A stretch of DNA of 5,581 nt from Pseudomonadota bacterium (GTDB lineage Bacteria > Pseudomonadota > Gammaproteobacteria > Burkholderiales > Burkholderiaceae_B), in NCBI GenBank assembly GCA_023432075.1, contig JAEYVD010000662.1, forward strand, positions 1 to 5,581, written 5' to 3'. This document shows positions 4,165 through 5,581 of this stretch, one piece after another. Numbering within the stretch: the stretch's first letter is position 1; each line of letters opens with the position of its first letter. The notes below the pieces were generated by a model. It was not told the origin of the DNA and did no database searches. It worked only from the letters and a program-made list of their open reading frames with translations. The translations under genes were made by a program, and so were the position numbers.

Positions 4165-5547
4165 GTGCGTGAGAGTTACCTGCTCGCACTGTGCCTGACG
4201 CTCGCGGGCGCACTTGCAGCGATCAGTCTGCTGTTCTTCCGCCGGGAGCGTGCGCTGCGCCGCCGCCTGACGCGGGATGAACTGACCGGCCTCCTTAGCC
4301 AGCAGGAGCTGCATCGTCGCGTGCGTGCCTGGCTGGGCCAACCGCAAGGCACGACGCGGCGCGGCGCCTTTTTCCTCGTCAGTTTCGAGCACTATGCCCA
4401 GATCAGCGCCATGCTGCGGGCGGGTGAAGATCAGGCGCTGCTGGTCCAGGTGGCCGATCGCATCAGCCTGGTCACGCGCGCGCTCGGGGGCATGGCCGCG
4501 CGTACCGGGACCGACTCGTTCACCGTCTGCGTTCCCGGCGTGGACGAAGAGGGCGCCGCCCAGGTGTCCTCCAAGCTGCTGGCCGACCTGAGCGTGCCTT
4601 ACGAGCTGGGCGCCCGTCCCCTCATTGCCGTCTTTCGCATCGGCGCCGCCCTGTACCCCGCCCACGGCCGCAGCGTCGAGGAACTGCAGCGTTGCGTGCA
4701 GGTTGCGATGGTGCCGCTCAAGGACCGGGGCGGCGAGGGCTGGAATCTCTTCGACTTCCGGTTGCTGGCACGGCAGCGGGACCAGCAGGGCCTGGAAAAC
4801 GACCTGCGGCTGGCGCTGACCACGCCGTCCATGGAGCAATTCGAACTCTACTACCAGCCGGTCTGCGACAGCGCGACCGGGGTGGTGCAGGGATGCGAGG
4901 CGCTGCTGCGTTGGCATCACCCGGTGCTGGGCAGCGTGTCGCCCGCCGTGACGATCGAACTGGCCGAACGCAGCGGCCTCATCGTGCCGCTGGGCGCCTG
5001 GATCCTGGAGCGCGCCTGCTCGCAGGCGGCGCTGTGGCCGGCCGCGTGGCGCGTGCACGTGAATCTGTCGGTCAAGCAGATGAACGAGGATGGGCTGGTT
5101 CAGCTTGTCTCGGACGTGCTGGCCGCCACCCGCCTGTCGCCACGCAAGCTGGTGCTGGAGATCACCGAATCCATCTTCATCCTGCACTACGAGCGGCACG
5201 TGAAGATCCTGAACACGCTGCGCGAGATGGGTATCGGGGTGGCGCTGGACGACTTCGGGTGCGGCTATTCCAGCCTGAACCATCTGCGCCATCTGCCCAT
5301 CGACTGGGTCAAGATCGACCGCAGCTTTATTTCCGCCCTGGAATCGGACGCCGGCAGCCGCGAGGTGGTGTCCGCCCTGTTCGGCCTGTGTCAGGCAATG
5401 CACCTGCCGGTGGTGGCCGAAGGCGTCGAGACGGAAGGCCAACGAGAAATCCTCAAGTCGCTGGGATGCCGGGTGATGCAGGGTTTTCTGCTGGGACGGC
5501 CTGCGCCGGCCGCCGAAATCCAGGCTTTGGCTGCGGCGGTGTCATAA
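4165..5547 (+). CDS. Membrane-anchored EAL c-di-GMP phosphodiesterase with degenerate GGDEF domain
   Basis: With the GTG start the protein has 460 residues: one N-terminal membrane segment (about 4-25), a basic stretch RRERALRRR just inside the membrane, a GGDEF-like domain (about 36-195) and an EAL domain (about 225-455). The GGDEF signature reads GTDSF (115-119), so cyclase activity is unlikely; such domains often serve as regulatory modules. The EAL domain keeps every catalytic motif: EALLRW (Glu245), NLS (Asn300), LEITES (Glu332, Glu335), LDDFG (Asp362, Asp363), KIDRSF (Lys383), EGVE (419-422) and the final QG (Gln439). It should hydrolyse c-di-GMP to pGpG in a metal-dependent reaction at the inner face of the membrane. 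The DDFG loop reads GCGYSSL, with Cys in place of the common Thr or Ala. An upstream in-frame ATG at 4102 would add a Pro/Gly-rich 21-residue leader without a ribosome site, so GTG is preferred. It diverges from the LapD-like operon. Confidence 0.93.
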   Translation: MRESYLLALCLTLAGALAAISLLFFRRERALRRRLTRDELTGLLSQQELHRRVRAWLGQPQGTTRRGAFFLVSFEHYAQISAMLRAGEDQALLVQVADRISLVTRALGGMAARTGTDSFTVCVPGVDEEGAAQVSSKLLADLSVPYELGARPLIAVFRIGAALYPAHGRSVEELQRCVQVAMVPLKDRGGEGWNLFDFRLLARQRDQQGLENDLRLALTTPSMEQFELYYQPVCDSATGVVQGCEALLRWHHPVLGSVSPAVTIELAERSGLIVPLGAWILERACSQAALWPAAWRVHVNLSVKQMNEDGLVQLVSDVLAATRLSPRKLVLEITESIFILHYERHVKILNTLREMGIGVALDDFGCGYSSLNHLRHLPIDWVKIDRSFISALESDAGSREVVSALFGLCQAMHLPVVAEGVETEGQREILKSLGCRVMQGFLLGRPAPAAEIQALAAAVS

Positions 5548-5548
5548 T

Positions 5549-5568
5549 CGGGGTTGCTTGCAAACCCG
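5549..5568 (+). terminator. Weak stem-loop after the phosphodiesterase gene
   Basis: CGGGGTTG (5549-5556) and CAAACCCG (5561-5568) pair around CTTG with one G-A mismatch, starting two bases after the TAA stop. The bases that follow (ACCTGTTGACTCC) contain no T-run, and the window ends at once. It may be a terminator or only an end-protecting hairpin. Confidence 0.35.
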
Positions 5569-5581
5569 ACCTGTTGACTCC

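Noticed and set aside
4147..5442. 431-residue minus-strand open frame opposite the phosphodiesterase
   Set aside because: His/Gln/Gly/Arg-rich shadow peptide, while the plus strand carries a full set of EAL motifs.

Overview
The window is a high-GC stretch (roughly two thirds G+C by eye) with Proteobacterial signalling genes. Codon use, GC-rich third positions and the family members suggest a betaproteobacterium of the Burkholderiales, possibly Alcaligenaceae (Achromobacter/Bordetella-like). That assignment is inference; no marker gene is present to prove it.

Layout: (1) bases 1-117, plus strand, hold the C-terminal end of an OmpR/PhoB-type response regulator. (2) A 24-bp convergent gap follows, with a perfect 8-bp stem-loop over the regulator's stop codon. 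(3) On the minus strand, a two-gene operon is read from 3635 down to 142. Its first gene encodes a LapD-like inner-membrane protein with degenerate GGDEF and EAL domains (1668-3635). Its second gene encodes a multi-spanning membrane histidine kinase (142-1671). The two genes overlap by the four bases TTGA, so the kinase starts on TTG and is probably translationally coupled. (4) Bases 3636-4164 are a divergent regulatory region of about 530 bp with AT-rich patches, repeated short motifs, a 15-bp dyad and a GC-rich leader hairpin. (5) On the plus strand, 4165-5547 encodes a membrane-anchored EAL phosphodiesterase with a complete catalytic motif set and a degenerate GGDEF domain.

Together this looks like a cyclic-di-GMP signalling island. 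One divergent gene makes a probably active c-di-GMP phosphodiesterase. The other makes a catalytically dead LapD-like receptor or scaffold, which is produced in fixed ratio with a sensor kinase whose likely partner regulator is the convergent gene at the left edge. The most notable points are the loss of every catalytic EAL residue in the LapD-like protein; a glycine where, by recalled alignment, LapD has its LapG-contacting tryptophan; the TTGA coupling; and two copies of GGGGGCT in the phosphodiesterase leader that could compete for one upstream AGCCCCC, giving a possible RNA switch over the ribosome binding site. No mobile element, CRISPR array, tRNA or rRNA was seen.
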